This document shows, piece after piece, positions 34,778-44,669 of a stretch of 64,000 nucleotides of DNA (positions are counted from its first letter, which is position 1; every line of letters starts with the position of its first letter). Below the pieces are notes generated by a model. The model worked only from the letters and a program-made list of their open reading frames with translations. It was not told where the DNA came from and ran no database searches. Source of the DNA: CAIKZJ01 sp964626015 (lineage in GTDB: Bacteria > Bacteroidota > Ignavibacteria > Tepidaquicellales > Tepidaquicellaceae); NCBI GenBank assembly GCA_964626015.1, contig CAZVCC010000010.1:1-64000 (forward strand), in the 5' to 3' direction. The translations under genes were made by a program, and so were the position numbers.

Positions 34778-35804
34778 ACAAGAAAATATATTGTTTGTAA
34801 CAGACAGTTTCTATCCGTATGCAGGCGGGGTAGAAAAGCATGTGCTTGAGCTATCTAAGAAGATTATTGAGGACGGACATAAAATTACAGTGCTGACTTA
34901 TAAAAAGAATACGAACGATGCTGATACAGATAACATATCAGGAATTAAAATATACCGGCTGTCAAAAACAAACAGCAAGTACTCAAACTTTGCAGGAATG
35001 TTGTATCAGATTTTTTCGAAGGACATATTAAAGAGTTCTTACGACATAATTCATTACCATGATTATTCGGTTTTCAATATAATATATCCTATTCTATCGC
35101 TTAATCGTGAGATAAGAAAGAAGAAAACTTATATAACTTTCCACGGATGGGAGGGAATATATCCTGTACCTGATTATATAAAAAATAAGAGAAAATATGC
35201 ACCTGAAAAAGCGAACGGAAATATTTGTATAGGGCATTTCATAGAAAAGTGGTATGGAACAAGAGCGGATATAATAACATACGGTGCAGTAGAAGAGCGA
35301 AAATCAGATGCAGGTTCAGATAAAACAATTTTATACGCCGGAAGACTCGAAACCGATACAGGATTTCCGGTATTGCTTGAAGCATTCAGTGAAATTAATA
35401 AACTACATCCTGAATATAAATTTGTTATACTTGGGAAGGGCACACTTGCGGATACACTAAAGAATTATCCTAATGTAATTTATAAAGGGTGGGTAAAAGA
35501 TACGGCAGAATACTTATCAAAAAGCGAAGTTGTTTTTGCATCGGGATATCTATCGATGCTGGAAGCTTTTATACAGAAGAAGAAAGTACTCGGATATTAT
35601 AATAATGATTTAAAGAAAGATTACTTTGAGATGATACCACATTGTAAGGATTTAATGTGGACGGCAGGAAGCAAGGATGAAATTATCAGGATGTTTGAAG
35701 AGATGTTTTCAAATAGCGAAAAGGTAAATGCTGCATATAGCTTTGCAAAGAAATATTCATGGGATAGTTTAAAACAGGATTATTACAGACTTTGGAATTT
35801 ATAA
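34770..35804 (+). CDS. Family 4 glycosyltransferase
   Basis: 344 residues, GT-B fold. N-terminal domain NILFVTDSFYPYAGGVEKHVLELSKKI (the GG-VE loop binds the acceptor side). C-terminal domain with KTILYAGRLETDTGF, FVILGKGTLADTL and VIYKGWVKDTAEYLSKSEVVFASGYLSMLEAF, the usual donor-binding E near the end. It is shorter than many GT4 enzymes, and the final EX7E-type motif is weak, so donor use is uncertain. Overlaps the flippase gene by 8 bp and the next glycosyltransferase by 13 bp. Confidence 0.8.
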   Translation: MYKQENILFVTDSFYPYAGGVEKHVLELSKKIIEDGHKITVLTYKKNTNDADTDNISGIKIYRLSKTNSKYSNFAGMLYQIFSKDILKSSYDIIHYHDYSVFNIIYPILSLNREIRKKKTYITFHGWEGIYPVPDYIKNKRKYAPEKANGNICIGHFIEKWYGTRADIITYGAVEERKSDAGSDKTILYAGRLETDTGFPVLLEAFSEINKLHPEYKFVILGKGTLADTLKNYPNVIYKGWVKDTAEYLSKSEVVFASGYLSMLEAFIQKKKVLGYYNNDLKKDYFEMIPHCKDLMWTAGSKDEIIRMFEEMFSNSEKVNAAYSFAKKYSWDSLKQDYYRLWNL

Positions 35805-36661
35805 ACAATAAATATATAAAGAATGTAAGTCTTATTACGGTCGTTTATAACGAGGCGGATAATATTAATAATTTTCTAAAGAGTTATACCGAGCAGGAGT
35901 TTTATGCGGAAGAGTTTATTGTTATTGACGGAGGTTCCGAAGACGGTACTATTGAGATTCTCAAAAAATACTCTGAATCTAATCCTGATTTAAATCTAAA
36001 AATTAAAAGTGATGTCAGGTTTTCAAAATCTTATTCGGATTCGCCAATAGCCGATGCACGCAATGCTGCGATAGAACTTGCACGTTGCGATTACGTAGCT
36101 GTTACCGACGCAGGTTGTCTGCTGAACAAAAGCTGGCTTTATGAAATAGTTAAACCCTTTGAGGATAATACCGTTGATGTTGTTTCCGGTTGGTATGAAG
36201 CGATATGCGATAATGGATTTCAAAGAAGATTTGCGGATATATTTTTGCCGAAGAAAGATTATACAAATTCAAAAGATTTTCTCCCTTCGTCGAGGAGCAT
36301 TGCCTTTAAAAAATCATGCTGGAAAGCTATTAACGGTTATCCTAACAAAAGTCACTATGGTGAAGATACGATGTACGACATTTTGCTTAAAGAAAAGGGG
36401 TTTAAGTTTTACTTTGCACCGAAGTCAGTTGTGTACTGGCATGCACCTGCTAATCTGAATGATGCTTGCAGAAAGTACTTTAATTACGGAACGGGTGATG
36501 GATACTACAAGCTTCATAGAATGTATTATTTAAAACTAATAGTACACGCATTGATACCGGTTAAGTACTTAATGACAGGTGATTTTGTAATTAAGTACAG
36601 AATATACTTTTCACTACTTAGGGGATACTTTACAGGAATAGTGAGGCGGATAAAGAGTTGA
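35792..36661 (+). CDS. Family 2 glycosyltransferase
   Basis: 289 residues: SLITVVYNEADNINNFLKSY, FIVIDGGSEDGTIEIL, VAVTDAGCLLNKSWLYEIV as DxD region and YGEDTMYDILLKEKGFKFYF as acceptor-side acid motif. The DxD equivalent reads TDAGC. A predicted C-terminal hydrophobic stretch near residue 250 may contact the membrane. It overlaps both neighbours, which points to one translational unit. Confidence 0.85.
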   Translation: MEFINNKYIKNVSLITVVYNEADNINNFLKSYTEQEFYAEEFIVIDGGSEDGTIEILKKYSESNPDLNLKIKSDVRFSKSYSDSPIADARNAAIELARCDYVAVTDAGCLLNKSWLYEIVKPFEDNTVDVVSGWYEAICDNGFQRRFADIFLPKKDYTNSKDFLPSSRSIAFKKSCWKAINGYPNKSHYGEDTMYDILLKEKGFKFYFAPKSVVYWHAPANLNDACRKYFNYGTGDGYYKLHRMYYLKLIVHALIPVKYLMTGDFVIKYRIYFSLLRGYFTGIVRRIKS

Positions 36662-37764
36662 AACGAATGCTTTACATAATGGGCGAGAGCTGGTACTGGA
36701 TAAAACAGAGGCCTCATTTCTTTGCAGAATATCTGAGCGAAGACTATCATATCGATCTTGTGTTTGAAAAACGGTATACTAAAAGAGTAGATAATTCTAT
36801 TCCGAAAAATATAATATGCCATGAGATATTTAAGTTACCTAAAACTCATAATTCAGTAATATTTCGTTTAAATAATGCACTACTTAAAAAATATCTTAAG
36901 AATATTATTAACAAAAATAAATATGATGTAATACTGATTAACAATTACAAACATTTTAACCTGATAAAAGATTATATTCGGGCAGACGATTACGTTATTT
37001 ATGATTGCATGGACGACTTCGTTGAATTTAAGGGCTCAAAAAGAAACGAGGCGGTTCAAAAAGAAATATTTCATCAGGAAAAAATGCTGTATTCAAGAAG
37101 CAACCTTGTTATTTTTTCTTCTGAGTACCTGAAGCAAAAACTTGATACAAGATACTACAAGAAAGAAAATTTTCTTGTAATAAACAATGCAGTTGAATTA
37201 AGTTTTGATGAAACAGGGAACACTCTTCCGAAAACTATTTTACCTCTTTTTAAGGAAGGCATGAAGAACATATGCTATATAGGTGCTGTTTCAGATTGGT
37301 TAAATTTTAACCTTTTGATTAAAACCATCGAGAAGTTCAAGAATATTAATTTTATAATTGTGGGTCCTTCTGATACAGAAATGCCTCGTCACGAGCGTCT
37401 GCAGATACACACTCAGATACCTCACAGCAGCATCATGAATATTATGAAAAAAGCAGACTTACTTGTGATGCCTTTTGTCGTAGATGAGCTTGTACGTTCT
37501 GTGAATCCAGTAAAAGTTTATGAATATGTGTACAGCGGTACACCCTCGCTCATAGTTTGTTATGGCGAAACAGCAAAATTCGGCGATTATGTATATTTGT
37601 ATAAATCGGAGGAAGAATTCTTTGGGTATATCAGCAGACTCATAAGTAATAATCTTCCTGCACTTGTTACTGACGAAAAGGCGATTATTTTTGCAAATGA
37701 AAACACATGGGAAAAAAGAGTAAGAGTTCTGAAAGATTATTTAAACAAACATTTGTTTAACTGA
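36658..37764 (+). CDS. GT-B glycosyltransferase (GlfT/TuaH-like)
   Basis: 368 residues. The start TTG overlaps the upstream TGA (bases 36658-36661), a coupled arrangement. Typical of the family-1-like transferases: MGESWYWIKQRPHFFAEYL at the N-terminus, YVIYDCMDDFVEFKG, EKMLYSRSNLVIFSSEYLKQKL and then the donor half with ICYIGAVSDWLNFNLL and FIIVGPSDTEM, ending VNPVKVYEYVYSGTPSLIV. It likely transfers a sugar to the growing surface polysaccharide. Confidence 0.75.
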   Translation: MKRMLYIMGESWYWIKQRPHFFAEYLSEDYHIDLVFEKRYTKRVDNSIPKNIICHEIFKLPKTHNSVIFRLNNALLKKYLKNIINKNKYDVILINNYKHFNLIKDYIRADDYVIYDCMDDFVEFKGSKRNEAVQKEIFHQEKMLYSRSNLVIFSSEYLKQKLDTRYYKKENFLVINNAVELSFDETGNTLPKTILPLFKEGMKNICYIGAVSDWLNFNLLIKTIEKFKNINFIIVGPSDTEMPRHERLQIHTQIPHSSIMNIMKKADLLVMPFVVDELVRSVNPVKVYEYVYSGTPSLIVCYGETAKFGDYVYLYKSEEEFFGYISRLISNNLPALVTDEKAIIFANENTWEKRVRVLKDYLNKHLFN

Positions 37765-38798
37765 TGGTTTCAATACTGATATTAAACTATAACGGGAAGG
37801 AGTATCTTTATAATTGTCTTACATCAGTACTTTCGCAAACATATCAGGATTTTGAAGTTATAATTTTTGATAATTGTTCAACTGATGGAAGTATTGATTA
37901 TGTAACGGAAAAGATTAATGATAAGAGAGTAAAAGTAATATCTTCAGAAAGGAACCTCGGATTTGCAGGCGGAAATAACGAAGCATTGAAACACGCATCG
38001 GGTGATATGATAGTACTTCTGAACAACGATACAGTAGTAGAGAAGGAATGGCTTTCCGAGCTGGTAAAATGTCTTAGCGAGTCTAAAAATGCGGGTATGG
38101 TTCAGTCGCTTGTAATAACAGAGGGAATACCTTTACAGTATTATAAAAAGAACGGAACGATTAATCTGTTCGGTCACAATATAATGGAGGTATTTGAAAT
38201 TAACGAGAATGGAGTAGGAGAAATATTTCAGGTTAACGGCTGTTCTTTAATTATTAAAAGGGAATTATTGATTAAACTTGGCGGACTTTTTCCTGAAGAA
38301 TATTTTGCTTATGCTGAAGACACATATCTGTCATTTAAAGTGAAATTTGCAGGATATAAAATCTATCATAATGCAAAGTCAGTAGTACAGCATAAGGGAG
38401 GTGCAACTATGAGTAAATACAAGGGTGAACTTGTAACGTTTTATCAGGAGAGAAACAGGCTTTTAAATTTTCTCATATTCTTTTCTGATAATTTCAGGAT
38501 GAAATATTATCCTTTGATGTTGTACAATTTATTGCTTAAATTGTTTTACGGTTTAATTTCGGGCAGGTATTCAGCAAAAGGTGTGATAAAGGCTTATGGG
38601 TGGATAATGAAAAACAGAAAATGGATTGAAGCAGAAAGCTCAAAACTTGAAACGATAAAGAAAATAAGAGAAGAAGAAGTTCTTCTGTATCTTAGCGGTA
38701 AAGCGACGAATGGAAATAATGCTATTGAAAAAGTGCTTAACAGCATTATGTTATGCTATTTAAAGTTAGTAAATATAAGTGTAATTGAACTAAGGTAA
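37764..38798 (+). CDS. Family 2 glycosyltransferase (rhamnosyltransferase-like)
   Basis: 344 residues: SILILNYNGKEYLYNCLTSV, VIIFDNCSTDGSIDYV, NLGFAGGNNEAL, VLLNNDTVVEKEW as the DxD region and YFAYAEDTYLSFKVKFAGYKI as acceptor-side acid pair. This is the pattern of dTDP-rhamnose-using GT2 enzymes. The long C-terminal part holds hydrophobic stretches near 240-265. Start ATG overlaps the previous stop by 1 bp. Confidence 0.85.
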   Translation: MVSILILNYNGKEYLYNCLTSVLSQTYQDFEVIIFDNCSTDGSIDYVTEKINDKRVKVISSERNLGFAGGNNEALKHASGDMIVLLNNDTVVEKEWLSELVKCLSESKNAGMVQSLVITEGIPLQYYKKNGTINLFGHNIMEVFEINENGVGEIFQVNGCSLIIKRELLIKLGGLFPEEYFAYAEDTYLSFKVKFAGYKIYHNAKSVVQHKGGATMSKYKGELVTFYQERNRLLNFLIFFSDNFRMKYYPLMLYNLLLKLFYGLISGRYSAKGVIKAYGWIMKNRKWIEAESSKLETIKKIREEEVLLYLSGKATNGNNAIEKVLNSIMLCYLKLVNISVIELR

Positions 38799-39653
38799 AT
38801 GGATATTTCTGTAATCATAATTAATTACAAACAGAGGGACTTCACATTTAACTGCGTTAATTCAGTCAGGAAAAATCTGAAATGTTCGTTCGAGATTTTA
38901 GTAGTAAATAACTCGCCTGAGGATGATTTATCAAAGATTGAGGGGGTGACAATAATAAATAATCTGAACAAAGGATTTTCTCAGGCGAACAATTTAGCTG
39001 CAAAGTACGCTAAGGGGGAATATCTATTCTTTTTAAATGCTGATACAATATTGAAAAAGGATTTTTCGCAGGAATTTTTACATGTATTTAATAAAATGGA
39101 ATTTGGTGCAGTAGGGCTTGGACTTGTTTATCCCGACGGAAGATACCAGCTTTCTTACTGGAAAGAAAATAAATTCATGAATGAAATAAAGAATAAAAAT
39201 ATTGAAACTGCATTTATTAAAAACGATATAGCAATTATATATGAATATACAAGCAGCAGCACAAAAAGAGAAGTTGAATGGGTCAGTGGGGCAGCGTTAA
39301 TAATTAAGAAGGAAATATTTGAAAGGATTAACGGATTTGATGAAGAATTTTTTCTTTTCTATGAAGATGCTGATTTATGCAAACGACTGAATGATGCGGG
39401 ACTCAAATCATATTATTTTCCCTTTGATGGACTTATTCATTACAAGGGTGAGAATGTTAACAAAAGATTTTTTCCGGAAACATATTATTTCTCGAAGAAA
39501 TCACAGCTATTGTATTATAAAAAACACAACAGTTTGTATGAAAGGATATTGCTCAGGATATATCTTCTTGTGAAGTTTACCTACAGAAGAGTGACCGAGA
39601 AAGAGAAAATAAACATGAAAATATTAAAACTATTATTAGGGGTAGAAAAATGA
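38799..39653 (+). CDS. Family 2 glycosyltransferase
   Basis: 284 residues: SVIIINYKQRDFTFNCVNSV, ILVVNNSPEDDL, LNKGFSQANNLAA, LFFLNADTILKKD (NAD in place of DxD) and FFLFYEDADLCKRLNDAG. It starts directly after the preceding stop and overlaps the following gene by 4 bp (ATGA). Similar in layout to the two other GT2 genes but not a near copy. Confidence 0.85.
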   Translation: MDISVIIINYKQRDFTFNCVNSVRKNLKCSFEILVVNNSPEDDLSKIEGVTIINNLNKGFSQANNLAAKYAKGEYLFFLNADTILKKDFSQEFLHVFNKMEFGAVGLGLVYPDGRYQLSYWKENKFMNEIKNKNIETAFIKNDIAIIYEYTSSSTKREVEWVSGAALIIKKEIFERINGFDEEFFLFYEDADLCKRLNDAGLKSYYFPFDGLIHYKGENVNKRFFPETYYFSKKSQLLYYKKHNSLYERILLRIYLLVKFTYRRVTEKEKINMKILKLLLGVEK

Positions 39654-40774
39654 TAAAAGTAATGCACTTGATTGACGGAGGTTTTATTGGCGGCGGACAG
39701 ATACATTCTCTTGCATTGTGCAGAAATCTGAATAAAGAGTTATTTCATTCTGTTGTGTGTGCATCTTCAAAAGGGGGATTTAAGGACTTAGTTCTTGAAA
39801 GCGGGTTCGAATTTATAGATATAAATCTTCCAAAATTATACCGTTCGAAGAATTTGAATGAACTCCTGAGAAAAGTTGAGAGAGAAAATGTGAACATAGT
39901 TCATGCTCATGGAGGAGTTGCTGGAATGTATGCAAGGTTTCTAAAGAAGAAGTTCGAATGCAGAGCAAAAATTATTCATACAATACACGGTATTCATTAT
40001 ATACATTCACATAATTTATTCAGAAGATATTCTTCCCTCTATATTGAACAGTACCTTGCAGGTTACAGCGATGCATATATTTGCGAAACAAAAAGTGATT
40101 TTAATGCTGCAACAAACATGAAGATAATAGACCCATCTAAAGCGACAATAATTAACAATGGAATTAATCTTTCAAGGTTTATGAATAAAACAAAGGATGA
40201 AGCTGTTGGGAACAAACTAAGAATCACTAATGATGATTTTGTCATAGGAAATGTTTCACGTTTTGATGAACAAAAAAATCAAAAACTTTTAATTAAAATA
40301 ATGCCTGACCTGATAAAGGCAATACCAGAATTAAAGCTTCTTCTTGTCGGAGACGGTCGGCTGCTGAACTCTGCAAAGAGACTTGCCATGTCCCTGGGTG
40401 TAACGGATAGAGTTATCTTTGCAGGTACCAGAAAAGACCTTGAAAAAATATATCCCTTGATGGATGTGTTTATTTTTCCCTCTTTGTGGGAAGGATTATC
40501 GTTATCACTAATCGAAGCTCTTGCTTCTGGGAAATGCATTGTTGCGGGTAATATTCCTTCGAATGCAGAAGTTTTAGTTAATGATGAAAACGGAATGTTG
40601 TTTAATTTACATAATAAAAGCGAGCTTTTGGAACTGATAGTTTCGTTATTCAATGACAGAGAAAAGAGGGATTATTTATCTGACAATGCAATCAAGTCAT
40701 CTATTTTGTATGACGAGAAAATCATGACAGAAAAAACAGAAAAAATTTACTTAAAACTAATGGATAAGAATTGA
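39650..40774 (+). CDS. Family 4 glycosyltransferase
   Basis: 374 residues, GT-B: KVMHLIDGGFIGGGQIHSLALCRNL at the N-terminus and VHAHGGVAGMYARFL. The donor half has VIGNVSRFDEQKNQKLLIKIM, LLLVGDGRLLNSA, VIFAGTRKDLEKIYPLMDVFIFPSLWEG and SLIEALASGKCIVAG with the E-x7-E motif. A complete, standard retaining glycosyltransferase and the last of the polysaccharide set. nadD starts in the overlap of its stop codon. Confidence 0.85.
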   Translation: MIKVMHLIDGGFIGGGQIHSLALCRNLNKELFHSVVCASSKGGFKDLVLESGFEFIDINLPKLYRSKNLNELLRKVERENVNIVHAHGGVAGMYARFLKKKFECRAKIIHTIHGIHYIHSHNLFRRYSSLYIEQYLAGYSDAYICETKSDFNAATNMKIIDPSKATIINNGINLSRFMNKTKDEAVGNKLRITNDDFVIGNVSRFDEQKNQKLLIKIMPDLIKAIPELKLLLVGDGRLLNSAKRLAMSLGVTDRVIFAGTRKDLEKIYPLMDVFIFPSLWEGLSLSLIEALASGKCIVAGNIPSNAEVLVNDENGMLFNLHNKSELLELIVSLFNDREKRDYLSDNAIKSSILYDEKIMTEKTEKIYLKLMDKN

Positions 40775-41373
40775 TGAAAAGATACGGTATATTTGGCGGT
40801 AGTTTTAATCCGCCCCATATAGGGCATTCAATACTCGCAGAAAATGTGAGGGACCAACTTACGCTCGATAAAGTAATATTCATACCCTCGGGTAAACATC
40901 CTCTGAAAGATGATATATCTATTCGAGATGCTGAGCACAGATTAAACATGTCAAAACTTGCTTTCGAAAACGACCCTAATTTTGAGGTGTCAGATATTGA
41001 AATAGAAAAAGCCAAAAAGGGCATAACCAATTATACTGTAGATACTCTCATTGACCTTTACGAAAAGTTCAAGGAAGATTTCATTAAAATATATCTTATT
41101 ATCGGAATAGATAATCTCATTGAATTTCCAAAATGGAAGAATCCAAACAAACTTTTTCTTATCTCAGAAGTAATAGTAATGAACAGACCGGGATATCTTA
41201 TTCAGGATGTAAATGATGAGTACTCAAGAAAAGCTAGATATATTTCGGTTCCCATGCTGGAAATTTCTTCTACTGACATTAGGCATAGAATCATAGATAA
41301 AAAATCAGTAAAATACATGCTGAAACCTGAAGTCGAAGATTACGTAATAAAAAATAAACTTTATAAATCTTAA
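40774..41373 (+). CDS. nadD: Nicotinate-nucleotide adenylyltransferase
   Basis: 199 residues from ATG 40774; a TTG directly precedes it but the ATG overlapping the upstream TGA is preferred. The enzyme makes deamido-NAD from nicotinate mononucleotide and ATP in NAD synthesis. Seen: the nucleotidyltransferase motif GGSFNPPHIGHS (8-19), FIPSGKHPLK, IGIDNLIEFPKW and the ISSTDIRHRI motif near the end. It is a housekeeping gene translationally coupled to the last glycosyltransferase and 4 bp from the next gene. Confidence 0.93.
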   Translation: MKRYGIFGGSFNPPHIGHSILAENVRDQLTLDKVIFIPSGKHPLKDDISIRDAEHRLNMSKLAFENDPNFEVSDIEIEKAKKGITNYTVDTLIDLYEKFKEDFIKIYLIIGIDNLIEFPKWKNPNKLFLISEVIVMNRPGYLIQDVNDEYSRKARYISVPMLEISSTDIRHRIIDKKSVKYMLKPEVEDYVIKNKLYKS

Positions 41374-41377
41374 TGCT

Positions 41378-42163
41378 ATGGAAAATAACAACGAAACAAA
41401 CATTGAAGAACAGGAAGGATCGAATGAACAACTCTCTTCTACGGATGCTTTAATAGGTGTTCTCTCGAGCCCGGGAGAGACATTTGAAACAATAGCTGTA
41501 ACGAAGAAGAAGAATTATTGGTTCTTATCGGTTCTCATTACAATTATTATTAGTTTAATTGTAACCTTTATTTTTTTCAGAGATGAGCAGATAATGTCTG
41601 GAATGATGGATAAACAAAAAGCACAGCTTGAAAAGAGTATGGAGGAAAATGTAAAAAGCGGTAAAATGACACAGGAGCAGTCTCAGCAGGCAATAGAGCA
41701 GGCAGAAAAATTTATGGATCCGAAAGGAGTATTTTTCCAGATAATCGGATACGGTGGTTCTATTTTAATGCCGTTTTTAATGCTTCTTGTATTATCGCTT
41801 GTTTATATGCTTGTTTTAAAGATATTCAAAACAAATGCAGATTTCGGAAGCTTACTGAATGTTGTAGGTTTGCCGTTGATTATTGGCGGTATAGGCTCGA
41901 TTGTCGCTCTTGTACTGTCGGTTGTTACAGGAAAAATGTCGTCAGCAAGTCTTGCTCTTTTTCTGACTGATGATATAGTCGGAGTGAAGTTGAACGAGCT
42001 GCTTTTTAAGATTGATTTATTTTCAATATGGTATTATGTTACAGTGGCAATAGGACTTTCGAAAATTACAAAGCTTCCAGCAGGTAAAGCATACATTACT
42101 GTTTTTGGGATTTGGGTCTTCTGGCTATTAATAACGACAGTATCAGGAATGATTTTTAGTTGA
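41378..42163 (+). CDS. Yip1 family membrane protein
   Basis: 261 residues. The acidic N-terminal 35 residues are soluble, with LIGVLSSPGETFETIAVTKKKNYWF just ahead of the first membrane segment, a start seen in Yip1-domain proteins. A charged, Gln/Lys-rich loop (residues 75-115) follows, then four more membrane segments. The molecular role of bacterial Yip1 proteins is not established. It is cotranscribed with nadD (4 bp apart) and ends at a strong terminator. Confidence 0.75.
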   Translation: MENNNETNIEEQEGSNEQLSSTDALIGVLSSPGETFETIAVTKKKNYWFLSVLITIIISLIVTFIFFRDEQIMSGMMDKQKAQLEKSMEENVKSGKMTQEQSQQAIEQAEKFMDPKGVFFQIIGYGGSILMPFLMLLVLSLVYMLVLKIFKTNADFGSLLNVVGLPLIIGGIGSIVALVLSVVTGKMSSASLALFLTDDIVGVKLNELLFKIDLFSIWYYVTVAIGLSKITKLPAGKAYITVFGIWVFWLLITTVSGMIFS

Positions 42164-42166
42164 TAT

Positions 42167-42191
42167 AAAGGGGTGTCGAAAACACCCCTTT
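42167..42191. terminator. Bidirectional intrinsic terminator
   Basis: AAAGGGGTGT (42167-42176) and ACACCCCTTT (42182-42191) pair perfectly around the loop CGAAA. It ends the long plus-strand run and the minus-strand E1 gene. Confidence 0.9.
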
Positions 42192-42212
42192 AATAATTTA
42201 TAAGTTCAATCT

Positions 42213-44669
42213 TTAATGGAATTTCGGATATGCTTCGGGTGATGATTCGTGCATGATTTCATAAACCGATTTAACGACATCTTCAACATTTGGTTTCGAG
42301 AAATAATCTCCATCAACTCCATAAGGCGGTCTATGGGCTTTAGCGCTTAAACATTGCGGTTTTGAGTCCAGATATTTGTATCCACCCTGTTCGTCAACTA
42401 TTTGCTGCATCATGAATGCTGTAGCACCCCCGGGAACATCTTCGTCCACAAACAACACCCTGTTTGTTTTTTCAATAGATTTAAGTATTACTCCGAACCT
42501 GTCAAACGGTAGTAGTGTTTGTACGTCAATGACTTCAATGCTGATGCCCATATCCCGAAGTTTTGCGGATGCTACTTTGACAATATCCACAGTTGCTCCG
42601 TATGTGACAACTGTTACATCGTCACCTTCTTCGAGCACTTCAGGCATTCCAAGCGGTACGCATATATCCGAAATGTTATCCGGTAACTTTTCTTTAAATC
42701 TATAAGCATTAAGCCTTTCAATTACCATTCCCGGATCATCTGATTTCATTAATGTATTGTAAAAACCAGCTGCCTGGGTCATATTTCTTGGAACGCAGAT
42801 GTGAATACCTCTTAAGCAATTAATAATCGTTCCCATTGGAGAACCCGAATGAAATATACCAACAAGCCTATGCCCCCTTGTTCTGATTATCAGAGGAGCT
42901 TTCTGTCCTCCGTGAGTTCTGTAATGCAGGTTAGCAAGGTCGTCTGTTAAAATCTGGATTGCATAAAAAAGATAATCGAGATATTGTATTTCAACAATCG
43001 GTCTTAAGCCACGAAGAGCTGCCCCAATTCCCTGACCTACAATTGTCTGCTCTCTGATTCCTGTGTCGGTAACACGTATATCTCCATATTTTGCCTGGAG
43101 TCCTGCCATACCCTGGTTCACGTCACCAAGTTGCCCGACATCCTCGCCTATAGCAAACACACGCGGATCACGCTTGAAGAGATCGTCAAAGAATGCGAGT
43201 AGTACTTCTCTTCCTGCAACTTTGGGAGATTTTTCCGAATACACAGGTTTTACTTCTTTAACGAGCAACGGACTTTCATCAGATTGGCTGAATAGAAAGG
43301 TGTTAAATCTATTCTCATTAGATTTTAAATATTCGTTATACCAATCATTTAATTTTTGTCTTTCTTTTGTTTTCTCCTCCTTAGTTACTATTAAAACATC
43401 GAATACCGCTTCTGCCGTAACTTTTCTTTCTAATCTGGCATCATGAGAGTTGAGAGAGTTATTAATCGACTCTATTTTTTTGCTGTTACCGCTTGTTTTC
43501 GAAACTTCAAGTATTATTCTGCTTACATCCGCTCTTTCGCTGAGTATCGGATCGCAGTATTCTTTCCATACTTCCTGTTGTGTTTTCTTTACGTCTGCAA
43601 TTATATCTTTTTCTATTTTATCGAGTTCTTCATTGGAAGAAATACCTTTTTCAATCATCCACCTCTTCATCTGTGCAATACAATCGTAATCTTTTTCCCA
43701 CTGCAGCCTTTCCTTAGATTTATACCGCTCGTGTGAACCGCTTGTTGAATGTCCAAGAGGCTGCGTAACTTCATAAATATGAAAAATTGCAGGAATGTGT
43801 TTTTCTCTGGTTATTGATATTCCTTCTTTATATGTGTTTACAAGTTTTTCATAATCCCATCCCGGAATTCTGAAGATATTATAACCCTGTTCCTTCTTTT
43901 CATCGTAAGCAAAACCTCCAAGAATTTCGGAAATGTTTTCTTTCGTCATCTGATATATGTTCGGTACAGATATACCAAAACCATCATCCCAAATAGACAT
44001 AGCCAGAGGTACCATAAGCACCCCCCCGGCATTGATTGCTTCATAGAAAACGCCCTCAGATGTACTGGCATTTCCTATAGTACCAAATGCAACTTCGTTA
44101 CCGTTTACTGAGAACTCTTTTAAATATGCAAGGTCTGGATTCAGTCTGTATAATTTTGAAGCGTAAGCGAGTCCGAGGAGTCTATGCATTTGTGCAGCCG
44201 TCGGTGCAATATCTGAAGTGGTATTCTTTGTCTTAATCTGGTTCTTCCATTTGCCGTTTTCATCAAGGAGTCTTGTTGCGAAATGATTATTCATCGACCT
44301 TCCGCCGCAGGCATGTTCCTTATTAACATCTGTTTCACCGTATAACTGATAGAAAAAATGTCTTTTGTCAGACATTCCCGTGTAGAAAGCGAAGGTTTGG
44401 TCCCTATAATATCCTGAACGCCAGTCACCATTCTTAAAAGTTTTTGCAAGTGCAATCTGAGCAAGTTCTTTTCCGTCTCCGAATATACCAAACTGAGCAC
44501 GCCCCATGAGTGTTTCTTTTCTTCCAAGTATGCTGCACTGTCTGCTTTCAAAAGCAATTTTGTAATCGGAAAGTACTTCCTTTTTATATTCGGCTGTGAG
44601 TTTTCCGTTTTTTGATACTGCAGTGTTTGTCTTTTCCATCTTTTTGTTTAAATTTTCTTCTCTGTACAT
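42213..44669 (-). CDS. Fused alpha+beta E1 component of a 2-oxoacid dehydrogenase
   Basis: 818 residues containing both halves of the heterotetrameric thiamine-dependent E1 enzyme (pyruvate or branched-chain 2-oxoacid dehydrogenase). The alpha-like half (about 30-400) has GRAQFGIFGDGKELAQIA, YYRDQTFAFYTG and the diphosphate region GTIGNASTSEGVFYEA. The beta-like half (about 480-818) has REVLLAFFDDLFKRDPRVFAIGEDVGQLG, DTGIREQTIVGQGIGAALRGLRPIVEIQYLDY and DVQTLLPFD. An AGGG element lies 6 bp before the ATG. No E2 or E3 gene is adjacent. The substrate cannot be decided from sequence. Confidence 0.88.
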   Translation of the reverse strand: MYREENLNKKMEKTNTAVSKNGKLTAEYKKEVLSDYKIAFESRQCSILGRKETLMGRAQFGIFGDGKELAQIALAKTFKNGDWRSGYYRDQTFAFYTGMSDKRHFFYQLYGETDVNKEHACGGRSMNNHFATRLLDENGKWKNQIKTKNTTSDIAPTAAQMHRLLGLAYASKLYRLNPDLAYLKEFSVNGNEVAFGTIGNASTSEGVFYEAINAGGVLMVPLAMSIWDDGFGISVPNIYQMTKENISEILGGFAYDEKKEQGYNIFRIPGWDYEKLVNTYKEGISITREKHIPAIFHIYEVTQPLGHSTSGSHERYKSKERLQWEKDYDCIAQMKRWMIEKGISSNEELDKIEKDIIADVKKTQQEVWKEYCDPILSERADVSRIILEVSKTSGNSKKIESINNSLNSHDARLERKVTAEAVFDVLIVTKEEKTKERQKLNDWYNEYLKSNENRFNTFLFSQSDESPLLVKEVKPVYSEKSPKVAGREVLLAFFDDLFKRDPRVFAIGEDVGQLGDVNQGMAGLQAKYGDIRVTDTGIREQTIVGQGIGAALRGLRPIVEIQYLDYLFYAIQILTDDLANLHYRTHGGQKAPLIIRTRGHRLVGIFHSGSPMGTIINCLRGIHICVPRNMTQAAGFYNTLMKSDDPGMVIERLNAYRFKEKLPDNISDICVPLGMPEVLEEGDDVTVVTYGATVDIVKVASAKLRDMGISIEVIDVQTLLPFDRFGVILKSIEKTNRVLFVDEDVPGGATAFMMQQIVDEQGGYKYLDSKPQCLSAKAHRPPYGVDGDYFSKPNVEDVVKSVYEIMHESSPEAYPKFH

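Noticed and set aside
42376..43736. Several plus-strand frames inside the E1 gene
   Set aside because: Shadows of the 818-residue enzyme, with no independent start signals.
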